Part shown: positions 11,177 through 21,346 of the stretch, piece by piece
Position numbering within the stretch: the stretch's first letter is position 1
Layout: every line of letters starts with the position of its first letter
Assembly: GCA_039621445.1 (NCBI GenBank)
Contig: CP154957.1
Span: forward strand, 32,754,399-32,818,398
Direction of reading: 5' to 3'
DNA from: Euglena gracilis
Lineage: Eukaryota > Euglenida > Euglenophyceae > Euglenales
DNA: 64,000 nucleotides
Notes under the pieces: model-generated
What the model was told of the DNA's origin: nothing
The model's database searches: none
The model's input: the letters and a program-made list of their open reading frames with translations, nothing else
Translations under genes and position numbers: made by a program

Positions 11177-11209
11177 AAATGTCCACGAGATTTAGGCCCG
11201 GGCCTGTAA
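10220..11209 (+). CDS. DPLHG-family protein (unknown function), with in-frame insertion
   Basis: The ATG at 10220 opens MAKKAANTMDRMLPQPP and aligns with the protein at 21347: shared MAK-x-x-AN, VDPLHG-x-LLA, KKK-x-G, LEF, LDAF-x-x-AW-x-x-WEL-x-P-x-LLFD, VI-x-QC. Family similarity runs to about 10970 (STFRGY). The codons after that run into repeat DNA, so the true 3' end is probably lost or spliced and no PHD finger follows. A 339-bp miniature element (10448-10786) sits between residues C-N and A-L-C-T-V-Y without a stop or frame change; removing it plus the 3-bp duplication gives exactly the spacing of the paralogue. I do not recognise the fold; the inverted-repeat context suggests a transposon-borne protein. 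Confidence 0.6.
   Translation: MAKKAANTMDRMLPQPPKVPEFLATIKQGWEKRKNPAVDPLHGNLLAEATKKKASGSEGTEQSALAHLLEFEDVCNGATAVQLGFFGDPPPPPPPVQLGFLGPPPSAERPETDENFDTKNGLFGPKKGPKNFSGAFGAGFWPIFEGGGVGSTVGTPGPPPCVETVQQKVPKMQKKLTSGPPLPPPCQSSNALCTVYDKLDAFLCAWAAWELDPALLFDGQAVIKQCEDQRRAQCGQQFKFRQLKASTFRGYLFFVCLFVLCLKGLKFWEKTLNTAICPVFCVHLSTKNRAYCRVKKICPVFRVHSHEIQGRRRASKHGYKCPRDLGPGL
10448..10786. mobile_element. 339-bp MITE (family G) inside a coding region
   Basis: Starts GGGGCGACGGCAG and ends CTGCCAAAGCTCC (imperfect 13-bp inverted repeats), flanked by AAT on both sides (10445-10447, 10787-10789). The interior has three TACAGTTGGG words, C-runs and the centre GGCGCCTTCGGCGCC at 10620. A second copy at 14199-14973 has exactly the same 339-bp length once its own nested insert is removed. 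Confidence 0.85.
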
Positions 11210-11666
11210 CATTTGGTTAGTGGTAGAGATGGAGTCCTTTGACCGAAGGTTGGGAACGCCGGTTCTGCGGTGAACCCGGCGTCTCTAAAACGCCGCTTTT
11301 AAACAAGGGAGGATAGGTAGTCCACTTTGGGCAGTCCTTGTTTCCTTCGGGGGAAAAACCGAAAACCGGAACGACAGGCGCACGCCGATTAAGGCACCTT
11401 TTCAAGAAAAATTTTGGCACCTTTGGCGCCGGACCCCCCACCTCCCCCCCACTCTGGGAAGTCAACAGATCCAGTTCATAGGTGTAGAAGTGGGGGGTCG
11501 GGGGGAGCCCCCCCCGAGATTTTGGAAACGAAATTTTTGAAAAGTGTGTGATTCACTCATCACATTGTTTGTGTTTTTTTTCAATGTCTCACACTGAGAA
11601 CTCAACTTTTCATTGAACTTTTGGGTGTTTTTGCTGTTGGACATCGCTACCGTCTCGCCGCCCTTT

Positions 11667-11961
11667 GGAGGCTAGGCGCGCCGCTCGGGGGGGTCCGGGA
11701 CCCCCCCCCACCCCCGGCCGCCCGCGCGGCCGCTCGCCCCCCCCCTCCCCCCTCCCTCCCCCCACTGTGCCTAGCATAGCCAAGAAAAAAGCATTTTTTT
11801 TGAGCAAAAATGGCCCAAAAATGGCCAAAAATGACCACTTTTTGGACCCGAAAATGGGCCGCGCGCCGCCCGCGTGGCCGCCCTCAGACCCCCCCCCCCC
11901 CCCGCGCGGCCGCTCGCCCCCCCCCCTCAGCCCCCCCTCCCCCCCACTGTGCCTAGCCTCC
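11667..11961. mobile_element. GGAGGCTAGGC MITE (family J), 3-bp TSD TTT
   Basis: Ends GGAGGCTAGGC ... GCCTAGCCTCC; flanks TTT 11664-11666 and 11962-11964. The interior is C-runs and CGCGCGGCCGCTCG. Sisters at 30673-30861 (TSD AAT) and 42422-42791 (TSD ATT). Confidence 0.8.
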
Positions 11962-11999
11962 TTTTGGGGGGGGGGGCGGCCAAAGACATCCTGAACTTA

Positions 12000-12194
12000 C
12001 CCTCCCTCCCCCCAAAGTGGCCAAAAATTTTGGAAAATTTCAGGTTACTCCCCCAAAGTGGCCATTTTCCTTTGGCGCCAAAGGCGCCGGAGGCCAAAAC
12101 TTGACCCCCCCCCCAAAGTGTCCCCCCTGCCAAATTGGCCATTTTGGGGTCCCATGGTGCTTGGAGGGTGGCCACTTTGAGGGGGGGGTGAGGG
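12000..12194. mobile_element. TA-flanked CAAAGTGGCC hairpin (family K)
   Basis: Between TA 11998-11999 and TA 12195-12196: CCCTCCCTCC ... GGGGTGAGGG, arms CCAAAGTGGCC, centre GGCGCCAAAGGCGCC at 12074. Sisters at 20506-20706 and 28058-28273. Confidence 0.7.
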
Positions 12195-12284
12195 TATGGG
12201 CCAGAGGGGGCGAAAATCTCGGCAACAGGAAAACATGCATCTTGGGGGAGCACACGGCTGGCCGACAGCGTGACGGAAGCCGGG

Positions 12285-12530
12285 TCAGGTTGTCTATCTC
12301 ATATGGGTAGCAATGCCTAATTTGGCGTGCCAGTTCCGAATTTTGAGAGGCAAATTCCTAATTTTGTGAGTGAAATTCCTAATTTCATGTGTAAATTCCT
12401 AATTTCGAGTGGCAAATGCCTAATTTTGGGAGTAAAATCCCATTTTCATGTGGAAAATGCACAATTTTGGCTGGCATGAGTGGCAAATGTATATTTCGGG
12501 GTGAAAATTCCTTATTGTGGTTCAAGAAAG
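12285..12530. repeat. CCTAATTTTG satellite block
   Basis: Same ~20-bp satellite as 5.27-5.57 kb, preceded by the same GCACACGGCTGGCCGAC flank. Confidence 0.75.
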
Positions 12531-12539
12531 GGAGAAAAG

Positions 12540-12810
12540 AACCCTTGATTGCATTTTGAGCCTCAAAATGCAATCAAGGGTTTGAGGGCGATGATCCGCT
12601 TGAAATCGCACCTGAATTGCACGATGCTGCCCTGTCTTTTTGACAGGGCAAATCTGGATTCGAACCTTCGGATGAATTGGAGCCTTTTTGTTTGTGGTTG
12701 CTTCCAAGGAGAGGAAAGGATTGAAGTTGAACAGATGTTGAATAGATGTTGAAGTTGAAGTGAGGTTGAAGTTTAACTTCTTCTTCTAACTTCTTTCCGG
12801 CCCTGGTCAG
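12540..12810. other. Short inverted repeat and GAAGTTGAA-rich stretch
   Basis: A CATTTTGAGCCTCAAAATG-type palindrome at about 12547-12573, then GTTGAAGTTGAAG-type sequence. Nothing coding seen. Confidence 0.4.
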
Positions 12811-12861
12811 AAATATGCCCATCTGTTCCAGAGCGTGGTTCAAAAAATTAGCATCAACCTG

Positions 12862-13297
12862 TTGCGGCGTTTTGGTGGGGGTTTTTGGTTTTCACCTGGA
12901 AATTCTGGACCAGTGCCACATTTCCATTGTAGGAGCACGTGAAGCGTTCTCGGACCCCGACGCCCCCGCCGGACCTCATGCCGCCGCCGTCGTCCCCAAG
13001 TCTGGCGGAATCTCCCGATTTTTTTCCCAACACACGGCGGGTCTCTCCCGATTAGTACGTTCGTTAGTTCCCCGTATTTCAGGCAACTATGATTTGTCCT
13101 TCGGTCCGCGTCCGGCCATTGTGGCCATTGATGTGGACTTGGATGACGACAATTTGGACTTGTCCGAGTTGGATGGCACAAACAAAAGCACTACACCACC
13201 AAGGAAAGCACAGTTCCACGCGCATCGGATCAAAAAGCCCACAAAAAGAAGAAGACCAGAAACGAGACGAAGCATCCACACTCTGCTGCTTTCATGA
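12862..13297 (+). CDS. Unknown protein, acidic segment plus basic tail (copy 1)
   Basis: An open frame contains an Asp-rich stretch (DVDLDDDNLDLSELD, about 13120-13170) and a lysine/arginine tail (KKPTKRRRPETRR) like a nuclear localisation signal, ending at a TGA (13295-13297). An inverted copy at 13838-14200 shares the 5' part but has a different 3' end after LDLSE. TTTCAG at 13076-13081 could be a splice acceptor, so only the last segment may be an exon. Function not recognised. Confidence 0.4.
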
Positions 13298-13837
13298 TCG
13301 AAACCAAGTATTTAAATTAAAGATGTTTGCATTTTTTAAAAAAAGAAAATGGTAAGTTCGGCACAAAATTGAACCATGGTTGGACTTTTCCCCTTCATGA
13401 CAAGACATGCTTCACCTTCGGCCACACCACTGGCAATCAACTCTTTCAACCCCTCATCAAACTATGCTTTGAAGCACTCTTTTCATTAAGGCTGATATGA
13501 CTTTCTGTGACGTTCATAATATCTATGCAAACTGTCGTTCTCCTTCCCTTACTCCCCTTTGCAAAGCACAATTTCTTTGTGGGGGGTGCCTCGGTCATGG
13601 TGAAACCTGCATGGGAAAGTTTCAGTTATCAAGAGAAGTGTTGAAGAACTTCTTTCACTTCAACTTCACTTCACTTCAACTTCAATCTCTGTTCCTCACT
13701 TACAACTTCAATCCAGCCTTGCATGCTCCACCTGGGCTCCAAAGGGTGGGGAACACCAGTTCCGTCCAGACTCTGGCGTCCGGGACAACCCAACATCAGC
13801 TTTCGCTTGAGAGGCGGATTGGCGATCTGGAGGAATG

Positions 13838-14200
13838 TTAGCATGCAAGTTTTTTTGGGCAATTGACGAACCTGTGCCTCCACAGCACGGCGCTACTCCA
13901 CCGTGAGCCAGTCCTTTTCAGACAGTTGGGTGAGCACCTCGGACAAGTCCAAATTGTCGTCATCCAAGTCCACATCAATGGCCACAATGGCCGGACGCGG
14001 ACCGAAGGACAAATCATAGTTGCCTGAAATACGGGGAACGAAAGTACTAATCGGGAGATTCCGCCAGACTTGGGGACGACGGCGGCGGCATGAGGTCCGG
14101 CGGGGGCGTCGGGGTCCGAGAACGCTTCACGCGCTCCTACAATGGAAATGTGGCACTGGTCCAGAATTTGCAGGTGAAAACCAAAAACCCCCACCAAAGG
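13838..14200 (-). pseudogene. Inverted copy 2 of the acidic protein gene
   Basis: The minus strand repeats the copy-1 segment (FHLQILDQCHISIVGAREAF, then DVDLDDDNLDLSE after a frame change). It continues differently as VLTQLSEKDWLTVE, a TAG, and RRAVEAQVRQLPKK. The frame breaks and internal stop suggest a pseudogene or an unresolved intron. Confidence 0.45.
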
Positions 14201-14973
14201 GGCGACAGCAGTACAGTTGGGGTTTTTTGGGGACCCCCCCCCTCCCCCCCCCCTGTACAGTTGGGATTTTTGGGACCCCCCCCCCAGTGCCGAACGGTCC
14301 GAGACAGATGAAAATTTTGACACCAAAAATGGCCTTTTTGGACCAAAAAAAGGCCCTAAAAATTTTTCCGGCGCCTTCGGCGCCGGTTTTTGGCCAATTT
14401 TTGAGGGGGGGGGGTTGGCAGTACAGTTGGGACCCCAGGACCCCCCCCCGGTGTTGAGACAGTACAGCAAAAAGCATAGTTGGCGTTTTTTTTTGTTTTT
14501 TTTAAAAAAAACGTTTTTTTTGTTTTTTATTGAAAAAAACAGGCAAAAAAAACGGCAAAAAAAACAAAGGGGAAAATGATGGTCCAAATTTTGCCTTTGA
14601 TCGCAAGGGTGAACCAATCTTAGCTCAAATGACTTGAAAACCAATACTTTTGGAGGTCTTCAACAAGAATGGTCAAAATAGGGCATTTTTCTGCCATTTT
14701 GGGATGTTTCAACTTGAAACATCCCAAATTTGGTGTCTTTCTCTGCCTGAGGATGGGCAAAAAAAAAGCTAAAATTAAAGGCAAAAAATTTTTTGCCCTG
14801 GACCCTCAATGGCGTTTTTTTGGTTTTTTTTAAAAAAAACATGTTTTTTTTAAAAAAAAACGTGTTTTTTTTGACTTCGTTTTAAACGAAGTGCCAGCTA
14901 TGGCAAAAAGTGCCAAAAAATGCAAAAAAAACTGACCTCGGGACCCCCCCTCCCCCCCCCCTGCCAAAGCTCC
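14199..14973. mobile_element. Second family-G MITE, interrupted
   Basis: GGGGCGACAGCAG ... CTGCCAAAGCTCC flanked by AAA (14196-14198; 14974-14976). Subtracting the nested insert and its duplicated GCAAAAAG leaves 339 bp, equal to the copy at 10448. Centre GGCGCCTTCGGCGCC at 14370. Confidence 0.85.
14475..14902. mobile_element. hAT-like MITE nested in family-G copy
   Basis: Ends CATAGTTGGCG ... CCAGCTATG; identical 8-bp flanks GCAAAAAG at 14467-14474 and 14903-14910. Homopolymer A/T foldback interior. Same family as 7207-7807. Confidence 0.85.
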
Positions 14974-15574
14974 AAAAGGCCGTTTGTGACCAGGCAACAG
15001 GTTGATGCTAATTTTTTGAACCACGCTCTGGAACAGATGGGATTTTTGACACAGTTTTTTTGGGGTAAAAATTTGTCAAAAAGCCATAAATTTTCGGCAT
15101 AAAGTGCCGGAAGGACCTTTTCAGGGGTGCGGGGTGCCCCCGGGGTTGGTCCGGAAGAACCGAAGAAAAAGGAGGAGGTCTGGATGGACACTGGCTGTGT
15201 GGGGACGCCACCTCCACAATATCAGGGATTGTGGATCTGGAAAAAACGTGAATTGGTACTATTGGCCGCTTTGGGGGGTCAAGAATTTTCGCGCTTCGCA
15301 TCGAGCCCAAATTCAGCACGCCATTGTTTTGGTGGGTGGAGGTGTCCTCCCCTGGACTGGAGGGGGGTCCGACCCCCCTACCCTCCCCCCGTGGGTCCGC
15401 AAACCGTGGAAAACCCAAGCAAAAGCGTGCAGCCAATGGGCAAGAATTGCCAGCCAGCATTTTTTGGGTCAGAGGGGTCTGGAGATTGCAGGGGAAGGAG
15501 TCAATTGAGCAAGCATGGGATCCCGTTGAGTTGGCTGTGATCCAGTTTCCATTTGAATGGATTTGATGTGCCGG

Positions 15575-15835
15575 CAATTCCAAAAGACCACCCATGGGGG
15601 GTTGGTACGCCGTGGCGAGGGGGTCCGAATAGGGGGGGGGGGAATGGCAGGAAAATGGTGTGGCGAGGGGGTCTCGGATGGGGGGGGAGGGGTGTACCAC
15701 GGTTGCACAATGAAAAATGTGTTGGGTGGCGTGGCGAGGGGGTCCGGCTAGGGGGGGGGAGGGGGGGTAAATGGCGTGGCGAGCCCCTCGGAGAGGGGGG
15801 GGGAGGGGTGTACCAACCCCCCCTAGGGGTTTACT
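15575..15835. repeat. GGTACGCCGTGGCGAGGGGG hairpin
   Basis: G-rich left arms with GTGGCGAGGGGGTC units and a TACCAACCCCCCC right end. Inverse forms are at 27.07-27.27 and 40.06-40.27 kb. Non-coding. Confidence 0.6.
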
Positions 15836-15849
15836 TCCCCCTCAGAAAA

Positions 15850-16960
15850 ATCAAATAGGTGCTGGAATTTGCAGGTTACACAAATTTGCCTTCTTTTGGA
15901 TAGGGGGGAAATTGATATCCGCAATTTTCGCAATTTTCTGCAATTTTTCTGTAATTTCCGCAATTTTCAGCAATTTCCCCACAATTTCTGCAATCTTCTG
16001 CAGCTTTTTCCCTTTTTAGCCTGAGAGGAAGGCGAAATGAGTTCCAGCCAAAATTTCACAAGGAAATCTGTGCTCTTTGTGCTGTTTGATTGCAAATTTG
16101 TTGGTAGTTGCCAAATTTTTACGAATTTTGACACTGTTTGGGAATTTCTGGGCCTTGTTTAGGTTTCCCTCAAATTTCTATTGGGAAATAATTTCGACTT
16201 AGGAAAAAATCCGCATTTTTTTCTGGACCAGATTTTACCTGTGGCCAAAGTTTTCGGCAGTTTTTTTGAATTTTGGGATCATTTCAGTATTTTTTTGTGT
16301 GCGTCTCAAAGTCAATGTGAAAGACCACGTTGAATTTGAAACTCAACTGCCTTTGCATCCAATATTGGAATCGTGCCAAAATGCCATTCTGCTGAAAGTC
16401 AGAATGAAAATGACGTCGGGTGTTAATTAAGCATCACGCGGATACTTCGATCCTTATCCGAGAGGTTTTTGAATAAAAAATCGAAATCCCAAAGAATTCG
16501 AATGCTAAAAATAGACGTAATGGAAACTTACTCACTGACAAGGCCGCCGAACTACTCCCTAATGAGTGCACCCCTCAAAACAGGAAGAACAGCCGGAATT
16601 TTTCTTTCTTGAACCCATCCTTGAAAAATTGAGTTGATTTTTTTTTGAATCTCCTCACTTGAATTTTTTGCCGTTCCATTGGAGACCATGCGCGCCGTTT
16701 TCCCCCTCACCATACCTCCCCCACGCCGCCCCCAGGTTCAGACATAGACATCACTGTCCCGATCCGAAAAACGACCACTACCAGGGATGTGGTTTTTTTT
16801 TGTAAGCACACTGTTTAAACCCCAAAAAGACAAACAAAAAACGTGTCGAAAACGTGTTTTTGTTCCTCTTGATCAAATGGTCAATTTCGGGGAGGTGGAA
16901 AGCCTCCCCACCAACTTTTTCGGCCAAAATCAAGAAATGGAATTCGGTTGAAACCAGGGT
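15850..16960. other. Region without a supported gene
   Basis: CAATTTTCTGCAATTT simple repeats at about 15910-16010, then AT-rich sequence with no convincing ORF or conserved motif. Confidence 0.5.
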
Positions 16961-16964
16961 TGGA

Positions 16965-17290
16965 TGGTTAATCGAAAAACGGTTAATCGCTTGTGACCCC
17001 CCCAGTTAATCGATCGTTTGTGGGGGGGACAATTAACCATGGTTAATCGAAAAATGGTTAATCGCTTGTGGCCCCCCCAGTTAATCGACCTTTTTTTTGG
17101 CGGAAATCAAACATGTCTTGGGTTTGGGCAGGGATTTGTGCTTATCCTGAAATGCATAACTACGGATAACTACAGATAACTACAGATAAGCCCGAAACCC
17201 CCAAATACGGATAAAAACGGATAACTACGGATAACTACGGATAAGCCAAAAAGTCCAAATAAGGATAACTACGGATAACAACGGATAACT
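16965..17290. repeat. GGTTAATCG palindromes and GGATAACTAC tandem repeat
   Basis: GGTTAATCG words to about 17095, then ~12-bp units ACTACGGATA to 17290. The latter recur at 18963-19025. Confidence 0.7.
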
Positions 17291-17707
17291 GCGGATAGGC
17301 AAAAAAAATTGACGAATGTGGATGAGCAAGAACGAGAACGAGTGTTGTTTGTACATAGCCACGGGGGTGTTTCCCCCGCGACCCCCCCGCGATCCCCCCC
17401 GCGACCCCCCCGCGACCCCACCCTGAGCCCGATTCGGGGTTCCAAAAAGTACAAAAAAATTGCATTAATTAGGAATTTGCCACTCAACCGGGAATCAAAA
17501 ACATGATAAATTGGTCCCAAATTCCTAATTGGACCTATTTTCGGACCTAAATGGCTCGCAAATTCCTAATTGGGATCTAAAATAAGAGGATAGAATGACG
17601 TCACACAAGTCACGCATGACCTGTCGTGAAACCCATTTCCCCCCCCGCGACCCCCCCCCGCGACCCCCCCGCGACCCCCCCCCCCGCGACCCCAACACCC
17701 CCCACAG

Positions 17708-17812
17708 AGACATTGGGCCTTTCTGGGCTCAACGTGAGCCCGCCCTTTCTGAGGCTGTTTTTCCTTATGTCTATTTTCCTGTCTCTAGTGCAGTGATTGA
17801 ACGGTCTTTCAA
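17708..17812 (+). CDS. hAT transposase, C-terminal dimerisation exon (a)
   Basis: Reads IGPFWAQREPALSEAVFPYV then FPVSSAVIERSF. The FW...LS...F-PVSSA-x-IERSF pattern is the hAT dimerisation (hATC) signature near the C-terminus of hAT transposases, which excise and insert DNA with 8-bp target duplications. The exon begins after CCCACAG and ends phase 2 at 17812, where the intron would start with GC (GCAGCC). Joining to 18666 restores the hATC order. N-terminal parts are not seen; the upstream DNA is C-rich repeat. Confidence 0.7.
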
Positions 17813-17866
17813 GCAGCCCTTTTCTTTGGCTTTTTTCGCAACAATTTTCCATTTGGCAGCGTGCAT

Positions 17867-18641
17867 CCTCCCCCCCCCCCTTGTCCAACGACTGGGCTTG
17901 TCCAACGACCCCCCCCCCCGGTCAGAGACAATCTTTTCGTATACGATCTTGGGGAAGAGACTTGATAATGTTCTTGCTTTTGATTTTGTTTTTTGCAGCT
18001 TCTCCGACTTCTGTGACGAACCACTACCCAGTGGGTTGTTGTGTTCTCTATCGTCGCTCGAATGGTGACCTTGCAGAAGGCGTCGTTGTGGGCAAGCACC
18101 TTTGATGATGTTATTTGCTAATTTGGGACCATTTTGCATTGATTTTGGCAAATGTTGGGCTAATTTGGGTCAACATGAACACTTTTATGGCATTTTTGGC
18201 CATTTTGTGCCATTTTGGTGATTTTGGGTATTTTTGGGGTTTTTTTGTGATTATTTTGTGGACATTGTTGGCAATTTTGGGCTATTTTAGATTGGCTATT
18301 GTCGAGCGCAAAGTGCCAAAAATTTCCAGCGAGACGCACCGGAAATTCCCCCAGGGGTTTTTTTTAGTCGTGGACCCCGGGGGGGGGGGGTAGGGTGGGT
18401 GGGTCCGGCCGAGCCACCCCCCGGGGGGAGGGGGTCCCCCCAAAGAGGGGGTATACTTTTCAGCGCCGAAAAAATGCTATTTTTAGCACTTTTCGTGATT
18501 TTTCGGCCATTTTTTGTGGGTCCCCCGGGACCCCCCTCCCCCCCCCCGGTCTTAAAAAAACCCCTGTTCCCCCCCTGTCTAACGACCCCCCCCCTGGTCA
18601 GAGACGAACATTAGTGGTCGTTGGACAAGGGGGGGGGGAGG
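17867..18641. mobile_element. TIR element inside the hAT intron
   Basis: Left CCTCCCCCCCCC-TTGTCCAACGAC, right GTCGTTGGACAA-GGGGGGGGGAGG. GGTCAGAGAC occurs inside each end in the same orientation. It lies wholly between hAT exons a and b and contains a nested MITE (18352-18566). No duplication identified. A small ORF (GCCVLYRRSNGDLAEGVVVG, about 18030-18100) is unexplained. Confidence 0.65.
18352..18566. mobile_element. hAT-type MITE (CAGGGGTTTT ends)
   Basis: CAGGGGTTTTTTTTAG ... CTTAAAAAAACCCCTG. Flanks AATTCCCC / TTCCCCCC are compatible with an 8-bp duplication blurred by a C-run. The same terminal repeat bounds 51721-52560, and an interior like this one recurs at 20.04-20.23 kb. Confidence 0.7.
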
Positions 18642-18665
18642 TATAAAGAGATGGGCTGCTTTCAG

Positions 18666-18780
18666 TTTGGCCAGTGTCATTCATGTTAAAAACCGACAGA
18701 AGATGTCGTCTAACCTCCGGCAGGCAGCTGTTGGCATGTTCTGTAACGGTGATTGTGAACAAAGGTGGATGAAATATTAA
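18666..18780 (+). CDS. hAT transposase, C-terminal exon (b)
   Basis: After GCTTTCAG the frame reads LASVIHVKNRQKMSSNLRQA then VGMFCNGDCEQRWMKY and TAA. This matches the end of hAT transposases (R-x-R/K-L ... L-x-x-L ... NGD-x-E-x-R/W). Phase agrees with exon a through a GC-AG intron of 853 bp. Likely the remnant of an autonomous hAT that could have mobilised the hAT-like MITEs nearby. Confidence 0.7.
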
Positions 18781-19094
18781 AAAACCCACACTGGACATTG
18801 TCGTTTCCATCTGCCTTGGATGCTTGTCGTTTTCTGTTTAGATTGTCATATTTCACGAATTTTTAGGCATTTCTGAGGTTTATGATGATCAACTCTCTTC
18901 ATCCTTTCAATTGCAGCCATTTCTAGATGGATATCTCCTGTCAGGAAGGGTATTTTAGCAAATAAGGAAAACTACGGATAACTACGGATAACTACGGATA
19001 ACTACGGATAACTACGTATAAGAATTTGACCCCCCAAAAAAGGATAAGCACAAAACCCTGGTTTGGGAACATTTCTCTACCCTTTGGGGAATTA

Positions 19095-19226
19095 CCATGC
19101 CCCCCCCCATATAAGACCCCCCCCCTGGCCGGCCAAAGGCCGGCCCTTTGGCCGGGCCTGGGGGGCCTAGGCCCCCCCCTAGGATTTTGGCTCCCGAGGG
19201 AGGGGTCTTATATGGGGGGGGCATGG
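19095..19226. mobile_element. TA-flanked hairpin MITE (CCATGCCCC ... TATAAGACC)
   Basis: TA at 19093-19094 and 19227-19228; arms CCATGCCCCCCCCATATAAGA. A 79-bp sister at 27505-27583 shares GGATTTTGGCTCCCGAGG. Confidence 0.8.
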
Positions 19227-19239
19227 TAGACACTGGGTG

Positions 19240-19620
19240 GGGATGGACCCTGTTGTGTGTGGTAATTGAAGTTCCCTTTTGGAAAAGAGGCACTTTTCAA
19301 CTGCAACACCCAACATAACCCTTCGGAGGAGGGGTGGTAATTGTCATCAGATAAAAGAAGCTGTGACCCCAGTGATTTGCGCAATCGCCATAGTGATGAT
19401 AGTTGATGCGCTCGTGTTTGTGCAAATGAATTTACGCCAACTTGGCTATCTGACCCATTAGACAGGCAACGGAGATCCGTGTGGTTTTTATTTTTTTGGT
19501 TTGTTTGACTCATGATCCATCCAATGAATGAGAGTCCGAGCTCTGGTTTGGGGATGATGTTTTCAAGCACCAATTTGGTAAGGTGTACAACACTACTCAA
19601 GGGTAGGGACACTTTGAATT
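19240..19620. other. Region without a supported gene
   Basis: Unique-looking sequence with overlapping ORFs on both strands (the longest a minus-strand frame of 134 codons through 19208-19612, which runs into the hairpin). No domain recognised. Confidence 0.4.
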
Positions 19621-19844
19621 TTTTTGAAGTGGTTAATCGAAATTAATCGAGGGAAAGGCACAATTAATCGAAAATTGGTTAATCGCTTGTTGACCCCCAG
19701 TTAACCATGGTTAATCGCTTGACCCCAAAAATAACGGTTAATTGCCCAACCCTGGTTGAAACTCCCCCCCTCCAAAATTTTCAACTACTCCAACCCATGT
19801 TTGAGGCTTTTTCAAAAAAAAAACATTTGAGCCCTTGCCGGCCG

Positions 19845-20275
19845 ACCCCCCCCCCCCCTCGGGGTGGGTGGGTGGGGGGACCCCCCCCCCTCCCCCTCCG
19901 GTCTTAAAAAAACCCCTGCCTTGGGGTTGCAAATTTCAGATTGGATTTCAAAACAAAACAAAACAAAACAACCCCTTGGGGAAGAATTACAGCCATTGAG
20001 GAAAAGATACCATTTCCTGCACTTGGGCAGTGCGCGGTGCTTCCACCACGGTGGTTGGGTGGGTGGGTCCAGCCGAGCCCCCCCCCCCCCCGGGGGAGGT
20101 CGCCTCGGAGGGGGGGGTATACTTTTTGGTGCCGAAAATTTTTGCAAAAATGCTATTTTTGGCATTTTTCGCGATTTTTGGCCATTTTCGGGGAAAAGTG
20201 GGTGGGTCCCCCGGGACCCCCCCCCCCCCACCAGAGGGTGGTGGTGGGGGGGACCCCCCCGTTTGGTTTGACAAG
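19845..20275. mobile_element. hAT-type MITE fragments
   Basis: CTTAAAAAAACCCCTG right end near 19903-19918 and, at 20037-20230, an interior matching 18370-18545 (GTATACTTTT, GCTATTTTTGGCATTTTTCG, GGGTCCCCCGGGACCCCC). Ends of the second copy are degraded. Confidence 0.55.
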
Positions 20276-20349
20276 TGGCCAATTTGGGGGGTAAGTAGTG
20301 GCCAATTTTGAGAGTTTTGTGATCACTCACTCATTCCCAGATCTTCACA

Positions 20350-20457
20350 ATGGGCGAGCGAACGACCTTATACATACGCAACCTTCCTAGTGATTGTGAT
20401 CGAGAAGCAGAAGCTTTCTTTCGTGACATGCCTGGATACGTCTTGGACTGCATTTGA
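20350..20457 (+). CDS. RRM-protein first exon (RNP2 half of RRM1)
   Basis: The ATG at 20350 reads MGERTTLYIRNLPSDCDREA then EAFFRDMPGYV. TLYIRNLP is an RNP2 motif (beta-1) followed by helix alpha-1 of an RNA-recognition motif; D-x-x-E-A-E-A-F-F-R-x-M-P-G-Y is the style of RBPMS/couch-potato RRMs. The frame stops at 20455-20457, so the exon must end before; GTCTTG at 20440 is a weak donor and no strong GT is present. TTCCCAG just upstream could be a cis- or trans-splice acceptor. It lacks beta-2 to beta-4, which are found at 48.4 and 56.3 kb. Confidence 0.65.
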   Translation: MGERTTLYIRNLPSDCDREAEAFFRDMPGYVLDCI

Positions 20458-20505
20458 AATATCATTGTTGGAAGCCTTGCCCTGCACACAAAGGGATTTT
20501 TGTTA

Positions 20506-20706
20506 CCCTCACCCCCCCTCAAAGTCCCCCCCCTCAAAGTGGCCAGAATGTTTTGGCAATTTTGGTTTCCCCTCCTCGAAGTGGCCATTTTTCTTGGCGC
20601 CAAAGGCGCCGAAGGCAAAAATTTGACCCTCCCCAAAGTGTCCCCCCTGCCAGAGTGGCCAGTCAGTTTTGGGGTCCCACGGGCCACTTTGAGGGGGGGG
20701 TGAAGG
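20506..20706. mobile_element. TA-flanked CAAAGTGGCC hairpin (family K)
   Basis: TA 20504-20505 and 20707-20708; CCCTCACCCC ... GGGGTGAAGG; centre GGCGCCAAAGGCGCC at 20596. It would lie just inside the first intron of the RRM gene. Confidence 0.75.
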
Positions 20707-21295
20707 TATTTGGGGCGGGGGGTGCAGGGGGGCGGCAGATGACGTGGGCGCCTTGGGTGGCAACTCATTTGAAGTGAAGTCAAAAAACGCGGTTTTTTCG
20801 TTTTTTTTGTTTTAAAAACAAATTCATAAAACAGCGCTATTGAGGGTCCTGGGCATTTTTTTTTCACCTCAAAACTTGCCTTTTTTCATTTTTGGTCCAT
20901 TCCAAGGGAAATTTTGTTTCTATACACAAATTGTGGCTGAGCCCAGATTTCAGCCTGAAAACGTGTTCAGCCAGGGGCCCCCGAAGGGGGCCCCTGAACA
21001 CGTTTTCAGGATGAAATCTGGGCTCACCAACAATTTGTTTAAAAACGTGTTCAGAGCCCGCCAAATGCCTGCCCTGAAATTCGTGGTCATGATTCACGCA
21101 AGGGGTCAAAAACGCGAATTTGTGAAATTCGGACCCAAAAAACGATGCCCTCACTGAAAACGTGCCTGAACACAGATGCCGTCACTGAAAACGTGTCATT
21201 GCCACAAATGCCGTCACTGAAAACGTGTCCTTGCCACAGATGCCGTCACTGAAAACGTGTCATTGCCACAAATGCCGTCACTGAAAACGTGTCAC

Positions 21296-21327
<32 letters not shown>

Positions 21328-21346
21328 TTTCCGTTGCCCTGCCAAT

